Source: Aquarana catesbeiana (taxonomy: Eukaryota; Chordata; Amphibia; Anura; Ranidae). Taken from it: 64,000 bases of DNA. Of this stretch, positions 33,546 to 44,849 are shown piece after piece. A program made the position numbers and the translations under genes. The stretch spans positions 612,728,768 to 612,792,767 of the forward strand of contig NC_133328.1 in the NCBI RefSeq assembly GCF_042186555.1. The letters run 5' to 3'. How positions within the stretch are numbered: position 1 is the first letter of the stretch; every line of letters begins with the position of its first letter. Under the pieces are notes generated by a model. It was not told where the DNA came from. It saw only the letters and a list, made by a program, of their open reading frames with translations, and made no database searches.

Positions 33546-33947
33546 CATATTGGCCGATCGGCCCTCTCACCTGACCCAGCGATACAGCAACGGTTCCTCT
33601 GATCAGGAGTCAGCTCACTCTGAATTGCCCATGGTGACTCTGCTGTATTCCTGCAATGACTCCATTCCTTTCAATGCCAGCGATGGCGCTAGGCTGTGTG
33701 GCTTTCCCTCTGGTGGCGCAGGGCAGCAGGGTTCTCTCTCTGATGGTGTTCTCTCAGCACTGTCCTCTCCCTCTGGAGTCCTGGGTGTACTTCCCTGAAA
33801 ACTTTCCCAGGCTCCTGTCTCTCTCTCTCTCTCTCCCATTCAGCTGAGCATGTTGTGTGGGCTGCAGTTTCCGTGTTACAGTGGGGCTGCCAGTTCTCGG
33901 GACTATATGTCCCACAATCCTCTTCTCTGCTCCTTTTTTCTTTTCCA
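33546..33947. other. Unique spacer between the two satellites
   Basis: Contains a (TC)n run at 33811-33834. The open frames on both strands are short and compositionally biased. No function recognised. Confidence 0.5.
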
Positions 33948-35190
33948 TTAGTACAGACCCCCCAGGACAGACCCCCCTCCATTAGTACAGACCCCCCAGG
34001 ACAGACCCCCCTCCATTAGTACAGAACCCCCTCCATTAGTACAGACCCCACCATTAGTACAGATCCCCCCTCCATTAGTACAGACCCCATTAGTACAGAC
34101 CCCCCCTCCATTAGTACAGACCCCACCTCCATTAGTACAGACCCCCTCATTAGTACAGACCCCCCCATTAGTACAGACCCCCCAGGACAGACCCCCCTCC
34201 ATTAGTAGAGACCCCCATATTAGTAAAGACCCCCCCTCCATTAGTACAGACCCCATTAGTACAGACCTCCCCTCCATTAGTACAGACCCCATTAGTACAG
34301 ACCCCCCCTCCATTAGTACAGACCCCCCCTCCATTAGTACAGACCTCCCCTCCATTAGTACAGACCCCATTAGTACAGACCCCCCCTCCATTAGTACAGA
34401 CCCCCCCTCCATTAGTACAGACCCCATTAGTACAGACCCCCCCCCTCCATTAGTACAGACCCCATTAGTACAGACCCCCTCTCCATTAGTACAGACCCCC
34501 CAGGACAGACCCCCTCTCCATTAGTACAGACCCCCTCTCCATTAGTACAGACCCCCTCTCCATTAGTACAGACCCCCCAGGACAGACCCCCTCTCCATTA
34601 GTACAGACCCCCCTCCATTAGTAGAGACCCCCATATTAGTACAGACCCCACCATTAGTACAGACCCCCCTCCATTAGTACAGACCCCATTAGTACAGACC
34701 CCCTCTCCATTAGTACAGACCCCATTAGTACAGACCCCCTCTCCATTAGTACAGCCCCCTCCATTAGTACAGCCCCCCCCCTCCATTAGTACAGCGCCCC
34801 CTCCAATAGTACAGCCCCCCCTCCATTAGTGTAGCCCCCCTCCATTAGTACAGCCCCCCCCTCCATTAGTGTAGCCCCCCTCCATTAGTACAGCCCCCCC
34901 TTCATTAGTACAGCCCCCCTCCATTAGTACAGCCCCCCCCTTCATTAGTACAGCCCCCCTCCATTAGTACAGCCCCCCCCTTCATTAGTACAGCCCCTCC
35001 ATTAGTACAGCCCCCCCATTAGTACAGCCCCCCCCCTCCATTAGTACAGCCCCCCACTTCATTAGTACAGCCCCCCCCTCCATTAGTACAGCCCCCCACT
35101 TCATTAGTACAGCCCCCCCATTAGTACAGCCCCCCCCTCCATTAGTACAGCGTCCCCTCCATTAGTACAGCCCCCCCTCCATTAGGGTAC
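33948..35190 (+). repeat. ~20-bp satellite array in two subtypes
   Basis: Units of CCATTAGTACAGACCCCCC (33948-34750) change to CCATTAGTACAGCCCCCCC (34750-35185). C-tract length varies. The long minus-strand frames (Gly/Val/Cys-rich) are array read-through, not genes. Confidence 0.95.
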
Positions 35191-35615
35191 ATATATACAC
35201 CCGGGCGGCAGCTGAAGAGGAGAGAACAGTGTGCAGCCAGCCGCGCCGCCCGGGTGAAGAGCAGAGGAGTTTAAAATAGGCAGGAGTGGGAGACACAGAG
35301 CAGAATGTGTCGGGCACATACCGCTCCTCCGCTCCCTCCCCCCCCCCCCCCCCCCGCGCGACATCACTGTGCGGCTGGTCTCTCTCCACGCAGAGACCAG
35401 CCGCTCAGGAGGGAGGGGCTTGAGCAGCACACACAGCGGCAGCGGCGGCGCCTTTCTTCTTTTAACACCGGCGGAGAGCGCCGCCGCCGGACGCAATCAA
35501 GAGGAGGAGGAGGAGGAGGGAAGGGAGCACTCCGGCGCTTCAGCGCCCCCACCTCTCTGGCGCCTGGGTGCACTGCACCCCGTGCACCCCGTCTAGGACC
35601 GGCCCTGGAGGTAAG

Positions 35616-36200
35616 TACAATGAGGACCGGGGAGGGTGTACGGTGTTGACGTTTTTAATTTTTTCTGAAAAACGAAGAACTAAACCTCCACAAAAAAATT
35701 CTAAACTGGGCCCCAGGGGTTTTGTAGCCAGCATATTGGCACATTCTGGCAGACTTAGCTGGTTAGCCTTTCCCTCCAGCACTTCTGCCGCTCACAGGTC
35801 CTGCCACCTTCTCTCTGTCTTCTTTTCCAGGTTCCAACTCTTCGGCCACTTGCTTGACCGGGGCGCAATTACATCACTCCCATGCTTGCACACGGGAATC
35901 ACAGAGCCGTAAATGTATACCAAGCTGCGCATGCGTGGTTCAGCGTACATGACAACTGACATGCAGACAGAAAGGTTTATGACAGAAGAGACCAATAGGG
36001 TCTCTTCTGCCATAAAAATCCTTCTTGAGGTACTGGGGCGCTGCATGTCTGGACTACACTTTTATAGGTTTTGGCACAATAGTAGTGTAAACAGCCCCTT
36101 ACTATTGTCTACCACTCGGTCCGTTTGTATCACCCCTGGACTGTCTTTATATGACTCTGAAATCCGGGTCAATCATATCAGACCTTCAGCGTAACCGCCC
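35616..36200. repeat. Probable old dispersed repeat
   Basis: Contains local inverted motifs (GAAGAGACCAATAGGGTCTCTTC, of which the two arms are 8-9 bp) and CGCATGCG blocks. No gene recognised and no second copy seen in the window. Confidence 0.3.
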
Positions 36201-36720
36201 TTCTTGGATCAACATCTCATAGTACTGGCTTTTGCAGCGCCCCTCATATACTAAATTAAAGTCTGTATTTGTTTTTACTAGACTCTTCCTTTGGCCCCCT
36301 GCAGTCATATATTGGCAGTGTGGGGTGGATACGCCCTTGACGATGGTGCGTGCTCGTCCTGCCTCGTTGGGCTTCCAGGAACAACAGCTGCATTGTCATG
36401 CTTTACTCCCCTGATGAAGCCAATGTTTTGGCGAAACTAGTAGGGACTCATTGATTTGCTGTTGTAATGTACCACCATCTCACATTTTGATTATTGTATT
36501 ATGCTCCCCATATTTGTATGTTTTTCATGAAATTCTTTTTAATGATTTGTAATAAAGTTTATATATTTTTTTATTTATATTGTACTCAATTACTTTGTGG
36601 CACCACAATAATCCCCTCTTTCCTTGCTCTTCACTGTATTCAATATAGGGATGAGGTGCCTTCTCTACTAAGGACATACCAACCACCTCCTTCTTTTTCC
36701 TTCTTGTCAATGTTTTGGGG
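36201..36720 (+). repeat. Dispersed repeat with GATGAAG...GGCGAAAC motif and AATAAA
   Basis: CCTGATGAAGCCAATG then TTTTGGCGAAACTAG (36410-36440), followed ~110 bp later by AATAAAG (36551). The same motif order is in 25252-25962 (GACGAAACGCGTC then AATAAA) and reversed at 49614-49652. This suggests one polyadenylated repeat family. Confidence 0.5.
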
Positions 36721-37540
36721 TTTTTTTTAGGTTTAATTCCGCTTTAAGTTTTACTCCAATAAGCCGCTTAGAAGTTTTATAGAGGACTCTGCAAATATCT
36801 TAACCTTGGGGTGGTCGAATGTCGCACGCAACTCCGACCCCCCCCCACCTCCTCCTCTCCTCTAAAGTCCATGGCCAAGGTCACTCCTAGTTCTCTTGAA
36901 AGAAAAGCAATAGGCCTTTCTTAATGGATCCATTGATGCGATCACGTCCATTGTGCCCGTCCGCGGACAGATGCTGGGACAAAAGAAGTGCGCACAATTG
37001 CACGGAGGCCAGAGAAGGAGAGGAGGAATCCGAAGTATTGAAGTGTGAAAGGGGGAAATGGGGAGACGTGGTTGGATGTGAAAGCCTGGCCCCCGCCACT
37101 TTTACCTGTTATTGTGGAGGAACAAATCACAGAGCTGATTCATAAGCGCCGGCGGTAGCCTTGTGCGCACAATGAACTCTTCTTCAAAACAGCAGCTGGC
37201 GAGCACAAGACGGCGATGAGCGGCAGACATTTGTAAACCCGGTCCCTGGCTGAAAGCGGCCAGAGCTGCTCAAATGCACAGGAATGCTTCGGAGAGGCCT
37301 CTGGGGAGCGGAGCAGCATGTGGCTGACAGTAGCTGTCTACCGCCTTTCTGGCGCAGCGACCTGCTCCATTGATGGATTCTCATTGTATCACAGTGGAGG
37401 CGCCCGATCTGCCAGCGAGGACAGCGAGAACAAGGTTGGTTGGCGGGTTTTCTAGGCAAAAGCGCCATCAAAAAACAAAGAACTAAACAGCTCCGGGATG
37501 AGCAAATATTGACTATAATACATTTTTCATTTGTGTGCTT
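36721..37540. other. Unique, moderately GC-rich stretch
   Basis: No transposon ends and no clear coding sequence. It may include single-copy regulatory DNA, but nothing beyond composition supports that. Confidence 0.3.
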
Positions 37541-38262
37541 CCAGATCTGTGCAGTAATCCAGTGTGAGACTTTTCCTTCCTGTAATAAAGTCCGGTCACT
37601 GCTGCTCTCTCTCCTTGTGCAGGGTGATTGGTCTTGTCTCCGCCCCCTCCTGTCATTTTCTGCAGGCGGCTTGTAGTGGGTGGAGCCTTCTGGGGCCCTC
37701 CCACGGCTCTGTTCTCCCTCCTTGTGCAGGGTGACTGGTCTTGTCTCCGCCCCCTCCTGTCGTTTTTCTGCAGGCAGTTTGTAGTGGGTGGGGCCTTCTG
37801 GGCCCCTCCCACAGGTCTGTTCTCTCTCCTTATGCAAGGTGACTGGTCTTGTCTCCGCCCCCTCCTGTAGTTTTTCTGCAGGCAGCTTGTAGTGGGGGGA
37901 GCCTTCTGGGGCCCTCCCACGGCTCTGTTCTCCTTCCTTGTGCATTGGGACTGGTCTTGCCTCACCCCCTCCTGTTGTTTTCTGCAGGCAGCTTGTAGTG
38001 GGTGGGGCCTTCTGGGCCCCTCCCACAGCTCTGTTCTCTCTCCTTGTGCAGGGGGACTAGTCTTGCCTCTGCCCTCTTCTATCGTTTTCTGCAGACAGCC
38101 TGTGGTGGGTGGAGCTTTCTGGGCCCCTCCCACGACACTGTTCTCTCTTTGTGCAGGGTGACTGGTCTTGTCTCCGCCTCCTCTTGTTTTCTGCAGGCAG
38201 CCTGTAGTGGGTGGAGCCTTCTAGGCCTCTCCCACAGTTCTGTTCTTCCTCCTTGTGCAGGG
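37541..38262 (+). repeat. Six-fold tandem amplification of a ~107-bp segment
   Basis: The motif CCTTGTGC (or a one-base variant) recurs at 37613, 37720, 37828, 37936, 38042, 38146 and 38251. Units contain GACTGGTCTTGTCTCCGCC and TGTAGTGGGTGGGGCC. Single copies with the same left flank (AGATCTGTGCAGTAATCCAG) or right flank are at 57680-57800 and 62260-62430. The amplification is therefore local to this copy of a dispersed element. The 280-residue minus-strand frame is read-through. Confidence 0.9.
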
Positions 38263-38389
38263 TACAATGTGCGCTTCGTTTCGTTCCGAATTAAAATTCA
38301 GACGAATTTAAGTTTTACGGAAATTCGGATGTATCCGAATTTCAGAATTAGAATAGTACCGAATTTAAACTAATCTGACATAACTAAAT

Positions 38390-38850
38390 TTATATAGTTA
38401 CATAGTAGGTGAGGTTGAAAAAAGACAAAAGTCCATCAAGTCCAACCTATGTGTGTGATTATATGTCAGTATTACATTGTATATCCCTGTATGTTGTGGT
38501 TGTTCAGGTGCTTATCTAATAGTTTCTTGAAAACTATCTATTCTCCCTGCTGAGACCACCGCCTGTGGAAGGGAATTCCACATCCTTGCCGCTCTTACAG
38601 TAAAGAACCCTCTACGCAGTTTAAGGTTAAACCTCTTTACTTCTAAATTTAATGAGTGGCCACGAGTCTTGTTGAACTCCCTTTCGCGAAAAAGTTTTAT
38701 CCCTATTGTGGGGTCACCAGTACGGTATTTGTAAATTGAAATCATATCCCCTCTCAAGCGTCTCTTCTCCAGAGAGAATAAGTTCAGTGCTCACAACCTT
38801 TCCTCATAACTAAGATCCTCCAGACCCTTTATTAGCTTTGTTGCCCCGCT
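38390..38850 (-). pseudogene. CR1/L2-clade LINE remnant (ORF2 C-terminus and 3' end)
   Basis: Minus-strand frame 38757-38512 reads RGDMISIYKYRTGD... RRGFFTVRAARMWNSLPQAVV, the C-terminal pattern after the reverse transcriptase domain in CR1/L2-like LINEs (FF--R---WNSLP--VV). The 3' tail at 38393-38450 ends in TAACTATA-type sequence. The catalytic part is missing because of 5' truncation, which is usual for LINEs. Confidence 0.85.
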
Positions 38851-38854
38851 AAAT

Positions 38855-39115
38855 CATTCCCGCTATAAGTCGCTGATCGCTGCCATTACAAGTAAAAAAA
38901 AAAAAAATCTCCATAAAAATATCCCGTAGTTTTTAGACGCTATAACTTTTGCGCAAACCAATCAATATACATTTATTGGGATTTTTTTACCAAAAATATG
39001 TAGCAGAATACATACTGACCTAAATAGATGAAGAAATTAGATGTTGCACGCGCAGTTGTCATTCAAAGTGTGACGGCGCTGAAAGCTGAAAATTGTCCTG
39101 GGCAGGAAGGGGGGA
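38855..39115 (-). mobile_element. Family A fragment, reverse
   Basis: Contains GCGCAAACCAATCAATATAC, TTTTTACCAAAAATATGTAG and GGGCAGGAAGGGGGG, matching 45540-45910 in the same orientation. Both termini are lost. Confidence 0.7.
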
Positions 39116-39147
39116 AAGTTTTTTTTTATTTTTACATCATTTTATAT

Positions 39148-39222
39148 ATATATAACATTTTATATATATATATAGATATATATATATATATATATATATC
39201 TATATATATATATATTATAATG
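39148..39222. repeat. TA-rich microsatellite
   Basis: Imperfect (TA)n with TATATAGATATA and TATATCTATATA interruptions. Confidence 0.9.
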
Positions 39223-39229
39223 TAATGTT

Positions 39230-39520
39230 GGAGGGTGTAATTAGTCCTCATTGTGATGTAGACTTGGCCGGGACGGCTGGCTCTGAGCGGGACGCCCTCA
39301 CCGCTCACAATCTGGAAGCAGCTGGCTGGAAGTCGGAGGAAGGGTTCTATATTTAGCCCTCAGGATTGCTATAAACAGATCTGATCTGGATGAACAATTC
39401 ATACATCAGCCGAGAGTTCCATCTGTTTTCCTGATTCCTCCTCATCCTGGACCATGGGGGGAATATGGAGGGGTCACGGCGGGAACCTTATCTGATGGTG
39501 CCCGGAGGATGATGCCTAAA
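39230..39520. other. Unique stretch, possible single-copy DNA
   Basis: No repeat termini or coding signal recognised. Confidence 0.3.
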
Positions 39521-39663
39521 GTGGTATAAAACCCAAAGCCCAAAAATGTCATATATCACAGCTTAACAATCAAAATTTGTGGCTCCCTGCGGAAAAAAAA
39601 AAAAGCCCAGTCCAGTGGGGCCGCATATTTGTGTTACGTCGGCGCCAAGGGGTTAAAGTCGTA

Positions 39664-40240
39664 TTAACCACTTAAGGAACGGAAGGATTTGCCCCCTTCA
39701 TGACCAGGCCATTTTTGGCGATACGGCACTGCGTCGCTTTAACTGACAATTGCGCGGTCGTGCGACATTGTACCCAAACAAAATTGACAGCCTTTTTCCC
39801 CCACAAATAGAGCTTTCTTTTGGTGGTATTTGATCACCTCTGCGGTTTTTATTTTTTGCGCTATAAACAAAAAAAGAGCGACAATTCTGAAAAAATATAT
39901 ATATATATATTTTGTAATTTTTTGCTATAATAAAAATCCCCCAAAAAAGTTAAGAAAATAATTTCTTCATCAGTTTAGGCTGTTATCTATTCTTCTTCAT
40001 ATTTTTGGTAAAAAAAAATCACAATAAGTGTATATGGATTGGTTTGTGCAAAAGTTATAGCGTCTACAAAATAGGGGATAGATTTATGGCATTTTTATTA
40101 TTATTATTTTTTTAATTAGTAATGGCGGCGATCAGTGATTTTTAGCGGGACTGCGACATTGCAGCAGACAGATCGGACACTTTTGACACTTTTTTGGGAC
40201 CAGTGACATTTTATCCCCTTACATATGTACTCACATATGC
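39664..40240 (+). mobile_element. TTAA-type family A, 5' part
   Basis: Begins TTAACCACTTAAGGAACGG. Contains GACAATTGCGCGGTCGTGCG, ATAGAGCTTTCTTTTGGTGG, GCGCTATAAACAAAAAAAG and the GGGACTGCGACATTGC block near 40146. The 3' end is lost where the hAT at 40249 begins. Confidence 0.75.
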
Positions 40241-40248
40241 GGCCTCGG

Positions 40249-41581
40249 CAGTGGCAGCTGGTGCTCAAAATTTTTAATCAATTGCAACCTCACTGTGCCC
40301 ATCAAACACAGCCACTGTGCCCATCATATGCAGCCACTGTGCCCATCATATGCAGCCACTGTGCCCATCATACGCAGCCACTGTGCCCATCATACGCAGC
40401 CACTGTGCCCATCATACGCAGCCACTTGTGCGCCACATACGCAGCCACTTGTGCCCATCATACGCAGCCACTTGTGCCCATCATACGCAGCCACTTGTGC
40501 CCATCATACGCAGCCACTTGTGCCCATCATACGCAGCCACTTGTGCCCATCATACGCAGCCACTTGTGCCCATCATACGCAGCCACTTGTGCCCATCATA
40601 CGCAGCCACTTGTGCCCATCAAATGCAGCCACTTGTGCCCATCAAATGCAGCCACTTGTGCCCATCATACGCAGCCACTTGTGCCCCACATACGCAGCCA
40701 CTTGTGCCCATCATACGCAGCCACTTGTGCCCATCATACGCATCCACTTGTGCGCATCATATGCAGCCACTTTTGCCCATCAAATGCAGCCACTTGTGCC
40801 CATCATATGCAGCCACTTGTGCCCATCATATGCAGCCACTTGTGCCCATCATATGCAGCCACTTTTGCCCATCAAATGCAGCCACTTGTGCCCATCATAT
40901 GCAGCCACTTGCGTCCATCATATGCAGCCACTTGTGCCCATCATATGCAGCCACTTGTGCCCATCATATGCAGCCACTTTTGCCCATCAAATGCAGCCAC
41001 TTGTGCCCATCATATGCAGCCACTTGCGTCCATCATATACAGCCATTGTGCCCATTAAATGCAGCCACTTGTGCCCATCATATGTAGCCTCCCTGTGCTC
41101 GTCAAATGCAGCCACTGTGCCCACCCCCCTCGCGGCTCTGACACCCCCCCCCGCTCGCGGCTCTCACACAGCAGGTGGTCCGGCACTTACCGCCAGTCCT
41201 GATGTCCGTCCTCGTGTCTCCTCTGTGCCACCTCTTCCTAAGCGCCAGGCATCCAATAGGATGCCCTGGCGCTTTGGCCAATCGGGAAACAGATCTGACG
41301 ACCTGCCTCCCTGATTGGCGGGGAGGAGCCTTAGTGTGAAAATAGCGAAAATTCATTCACTATCGTCACACAATTGGGTGGGATCAAGGCACACTCTCTG
41401 CGCTCCGAGCCCACCCTATTTTGAAGCCTATTAGAGCTTCTGGTTCTAATCAGGTGCTTCAAAAAGTACCACCCCCTCCCGCCCCCGCCATAGGAATCTA
41501 TGTGTCCGGCGTCCTAAAAGGGGACAGGTGCAAGGATGGGGGGCGGCGCCTGTGCACCCACAATGCAAGGGCCGCCCCTGG
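40249..41581 (+). mobile_element. hAT-like element carrying a 23-bp minisatellite
   Basis: The left end CAGTGGCAGCTGGTGCTCAA and right end GCAAGGGCCGCCCCTG correspond to the ends of 49913-50454. Flanking 8-mers GGCCTCGG (40241-40248) and CGCCTTGG (41582-41589) match at 6 of 8, so the right boundary is uncertain by a base. About 36 units of a 23-bp repeat (GCAGCCACTTGTGCCCATCA plus TAC) fill 40285-41120. The three overlapping forward frames are all read-through of the array. Confidence 0.75.
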
Positions 41582-41589
41582 CGCCTTGG

Positions 41590-42855
41590 CTTTAAGGGGT
41601 TTTATCGTGATGATGGCATCTTCCCGGTACCGTTTTTCAGAGCGGGCGGTCGGCTCTTCAGGGATAACAACCGATGCAGCTAAAAGCTGCTCAGCTGTTA
41701 TCCCGAAGGCGCGAGAGGGGACATTCCCCCTTCCCTCCCGCCATCTTCTGGCGCTCCTTCCGGGCCTCCCGTCCCACCGGGAGACCCGAGCCATGATCCG
41801 GCACTTCCGCCGGCTAGAGTGAGACTGGCAGGAAGCCGGAAATGGCTTTGTTCCAGTCTTCTTTGTGTAAACAAGGAAAGCGACGGCACTTCCGGTTTAC
41901 TCAGCTGCCAATGACACCATTTAAAAAAAAAAAATGAAAGTATTCAAAATCACAGTTTTTGGTGATCTGAATACTTTTAAGTGCAAAAGAGGGATTTGGG
42001 GTCTTTTAGACCCCCAGATCCCTCCATAAAGAGTACCTGTCACCACCTATTACTGTCACAAGGGATGTTAACATTCCATGTGACGGCAATTAAAATGATC
42101 AACTTTGTATTTATTTTTTTAAAGTGACAACGTAAAAAAAGAAGAATGAATAGAAAAGAAAAAAAAATGTAAAGCGCCCCCGTCCCCACGAGCTCGCGCA
42201 GCAAAGGAAACGCACACGTAAGTCGCGCCCGCATAAGTAAACGGTGTTTAAATCACACATGTGAGGTATTGCCGCGATCGTCAGAGTGAGAGCAATCATT
42301 TTAGCACTAGACCTCTTCTGTAACTCTAACCTGACAACCGTTATTTTTTTTTTTAAAGCGCCGCCTATGGAGATTTTTATGTACCGAAGTTTGTCGCCAT
42401 TCCACGAGTGTGCGCAATTTCAAAGCATGACATTTGGTATCTATTTACTCGGCGTAACATCATCTTTCACATTATGCAAAAAAATTGGGCTAACTTTACT
42501 GTTTTGTTTTTTATTTTAATTCATTAAAGTGTCTTTTTTCCCCAAAAATTGCGTTTGAAAGACCGCTATGCAAATACAATGTGACATAAAATATTGCAAT
42601 GATCGCCATTTTATTCTCTAGATTCTCTGCTAAAAAAAAAAATATATATATATATATCTATATATATATATATATCTATATAGATATATATAGATATATA
42701 TATATATATAGATATATATATATATATATATATATCTATATAGATATATATATATAATGTTTAGGGATTCTAAGTAATTCTAAGTAATTTTCTAGCAAAA
42801 AAATACAGATTTTAACTTGTAAGCAACAAATGTCATGCTTATGCATGAAAGGGTT
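41590..42855 (+). mobile_element. Family B copy 3, most complete
   Basis: Runs from GGTTTTATCGTGATGATGGC through ACATTCCCCCTTCCCTCCCG, GAGGGATTTGGGGTCTTTTA, ATTTTAGCACTAGACCTC and CGTAACATCATCTTTCAC to ATGCATGAAAGGGTTAA (42855). A TA-rich tract at 42642-42757 sits at the same internal site as in copies 1 and 2. No protein-coding frame is evident. Confidence 0.75.
42642..42757. repeat. TA-rich microsatellite with TATATAGATATA units
   Basis: About 115 bp of TA repeats broken by CTATATAGATATA blocks; internal to family B copy 3. Confidence 0.95.
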
Positions 42856-43034
42856 AAACAGCGATCAGTGCTATAAAAATGCACTGATTACTGTATAAAT
42901 GCGCAGGGAAGGTGTTAACACTAGGGGGCGATCAAGGGGTTAAATGTGCTCCCTAGGGAGGTTTTTTTCGTGGGCCACATCAGAGGGTTCCGCGGGCCAC
43001 ATGTGGCCCCCGGGCCACTGTTTGGGCACCCCTG
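42856..43034. mobile_element. Family A fragment plus hAT right end
   Basis: 42856-42960 carries GCGATCAGTGCTATAAAAAT and GGGGCGATCAAGGGGTTAAA (family A 3' motifs). 42970-43034 ends GGGCCACTGTTTGGGCACCCCTG, a right terminus of the CAGGGGT hAT type. The left hAT end is missing. Confidence 0.55.
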
Positions 43035-43770
43035 CTATATAGGGATATGCTTTGTTCATATTTCATGTCTGAGATTAAAAAGATGAAAAAAAAACTGAAT
43101 AAATAAAAAAGGGACGGACTCCAGGGAGCATTAGGCCTTTTTTTTTTTTTTTACCCCCCATCTCTCTGTATGTTTCTATAGACGGTGCTTTAGGAAATGT
43201 TTCTTTTTTTGTTTCCGTCATTTTAATTTAACAAGCCGTGTCCCCAAAAAACACCAGCTCCGCGCTCATGCAGTGTGAGATTTGACGACGTTAAACAAAC
43301 AGCGCACTTCATAGACGCCATTGACTTTCCCTGTGTGGGAACTCCAGCGGCAGACATAATAAAGCAAAGTCCGGGATCTGGGAGCTCCGCACCATTCACA
43401 GGACCTGAGCTGCTGATTTATGGAGCAAGTCAGCCAAGATAATGGAAAGCCAACATCACATCTCATTACAATGGGAATTCTATTTATAAGTGGAACGAAA
43501 CTCTCTCAATCACCAACTATTTTTATTCCTTATACTGCTAGCATTAGTAAATGGATAGGAAGGTGTAATATATTAACTTGTTTTTTTTTCTTCAAACATT
43601 TCTTCAGTTACTTCCTGGTTTCTGGCCTAGGTCAAAATGATGTCATAGATCCCAGGAGTCTTCAGAAAGAGGGGAGGGGTTTCCTTGGCTAAGCACATCC
43701 TCCTGCCTGCATGCCTGACCTAGGGGCAGATGGATTCCAAGAAGAAAACGCAGTGCCAGGACATCTAGAG
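43035..43770. other. Mostly unique sequence
   Basis: T-run at 43138-43152. No coding frame recognised. 43190-43480 lacks repeat termini and could be single-copy DNA. Confidence 0.35.
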
Positions 43771-43956
43771 CAGTGGTTCTCAACCCTGTCCTCAAATGCC
43801 CCCCAACAGGGCATGTTTTTGGAATTTCTCTTAGATAAATGAGCTGTCCAAAGTATCAAGCCATTGACTCTGGCTTAGAGGACCTGCGCACGATGAAGGA
43901 AAACCTGCAAACATGGCCTGTTGGGGGTACTTGAGGACTGAGGTTGAGTACCACTG
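43771..43956. mobile_element. hAT MITE (186 bp), perfect 8-bp duplication
   Basis: Ends CAGTGGTTCTCAACCCTGTC and GGTTGAGTACCACTG are inverted. ATCTAGAG flanks both sides (43763-43770, 43957-43964), with TA at the centre as in Buster-type hATs. Inner arms GGGGGGCATTTGAGGA / TTGAGGACTGAGG and ACAGGGCATGTTT / AAACATGGCCTGT also pair. No coding sequence. Confidence 0.93.
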
Positions 43957-43989
43957 ATCTAGAGCCCTGCCCCTGAAGATGTATGAGCA

Positions 43990-44760
43990 TTATGTGTCAG
44001 CAAACCCCCCCCCCAAAAAAAAATTAAGCACTAATCTGCATGCTTACCCCCTCAGAATAAATTCCAACTCCTCTCAGTACAAATCCACCCCCCCTGCTGA
44101 AATCCCCTCTCCCAGCATTAATCTTTGATCCACCCCCCCCCCCCCCAAAAAAATTCACTGCTCCCAGCACAAATCCTCTACCCCTAAAATTTCCCCTCCT
44201 AGTACACGTCTCCCCCACACAAACACACTTCAAATTCCCCCCTACCAGCACAAATTGTCCCCAAATCCCCCCTCCTAACACAAATCTTCCTCCCCTATCC
44301 CAACACAAATCCCCCTGAATCAGCACTTTTAGCACCCAACTCTCCCAAACTTCCCCTCCTAGTACACGTCTTCTCCCTCCAACTTCAAGTTCCCTCCTTC
44401 CAGCACATGTTGCCCCCAAATCCCCCCACCTAGCACAAATCTTCCTCCACCCAACCCCCTCCCAACACAAATCCTACCAAATCACCACTCTTAGCACCCC
44501 CTCCCCCAGATTTCCAATCCTAGTACACGTCTTCTCCCTCCCACTTCAAATCCCCCCCTCAGTACAAATTGCCCCCAAATCTCCTCACCTAGAACAAATC
44601 TTCCTCCCTCAACCCCCCCTCTCAACACAAATCCCCCTAAATCACTACTCTTAGCACCGCCCTCCCCCAAAATTTCCCCTTTTAGAACAATACTTACCTC
44701 CTGCAGCACCCCAAATTCCCCCTTCCAACACAAATGCCCTTCCCCCAATCTCCTTGTGGC
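43990..44760 (+). repeat. C-rich minisatellite with 161-bp higher-order unit
   Basis: Short units of CAGCACAAATCCCCCC type are organised into larger repeats. AGTACACGTC occurs at 44201, 44361 and 44522 (160-161 bp apart), with a diverged fourth copy near 44683. The glycine-rich minus-strand frames are artefacts of the array. Confidence 0.8.
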
Positions 44761-44849
44761 ACCTCCCACCCTACCTCACATTATACCACAGTGCCCGGGG
44801 CAGCCTCCCCTCCTGCCCACCCCTTGTCCCAACCCTGCACTCAAGTGTG

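Larger units (their letters stand above)
29621..35607. mobile_element. ~6-kb hAT-like element containing two satellites
   Basis: Left end CAGGGCCGATCCTAGG and right end CCGTCTAGGACCGGCCCTG are inverted. GAGGTAAG flanks both sides (29613-29620, 35608-35615). Both end regions also share GGCGCCTGGGTGCA (29643 and 35559). The interior has ~270 bp of left arm, a 31-bp array, a 400-bp unique piece, a ~20-bp array and a GC-rich right arm. No transposase frame exists, so any movement would have needed enzyme supplied in trans. Confidence 0.85.

Noticed and set aside
33948..34786. Glycine/cysteine-rich minus-strand frames that look like a structural protein
   Set aside because: Generated by the ~20-bp CATTAGTACAGACC array; irregular C-tracts change the frame constantly.
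37184..38133. Minus-strand frames of 206 and 280 residues
   Set aside because: Translation of the 107-bp tandem array; the same repeat reads in two frames and has no family match.
40225..41314. Three overlapping forward frames of 256-339 residues rich in CAHHTQPL-type repeats
   Set aside because: A 23-bp array read in three frames, with no start context, domain or conserved termination.
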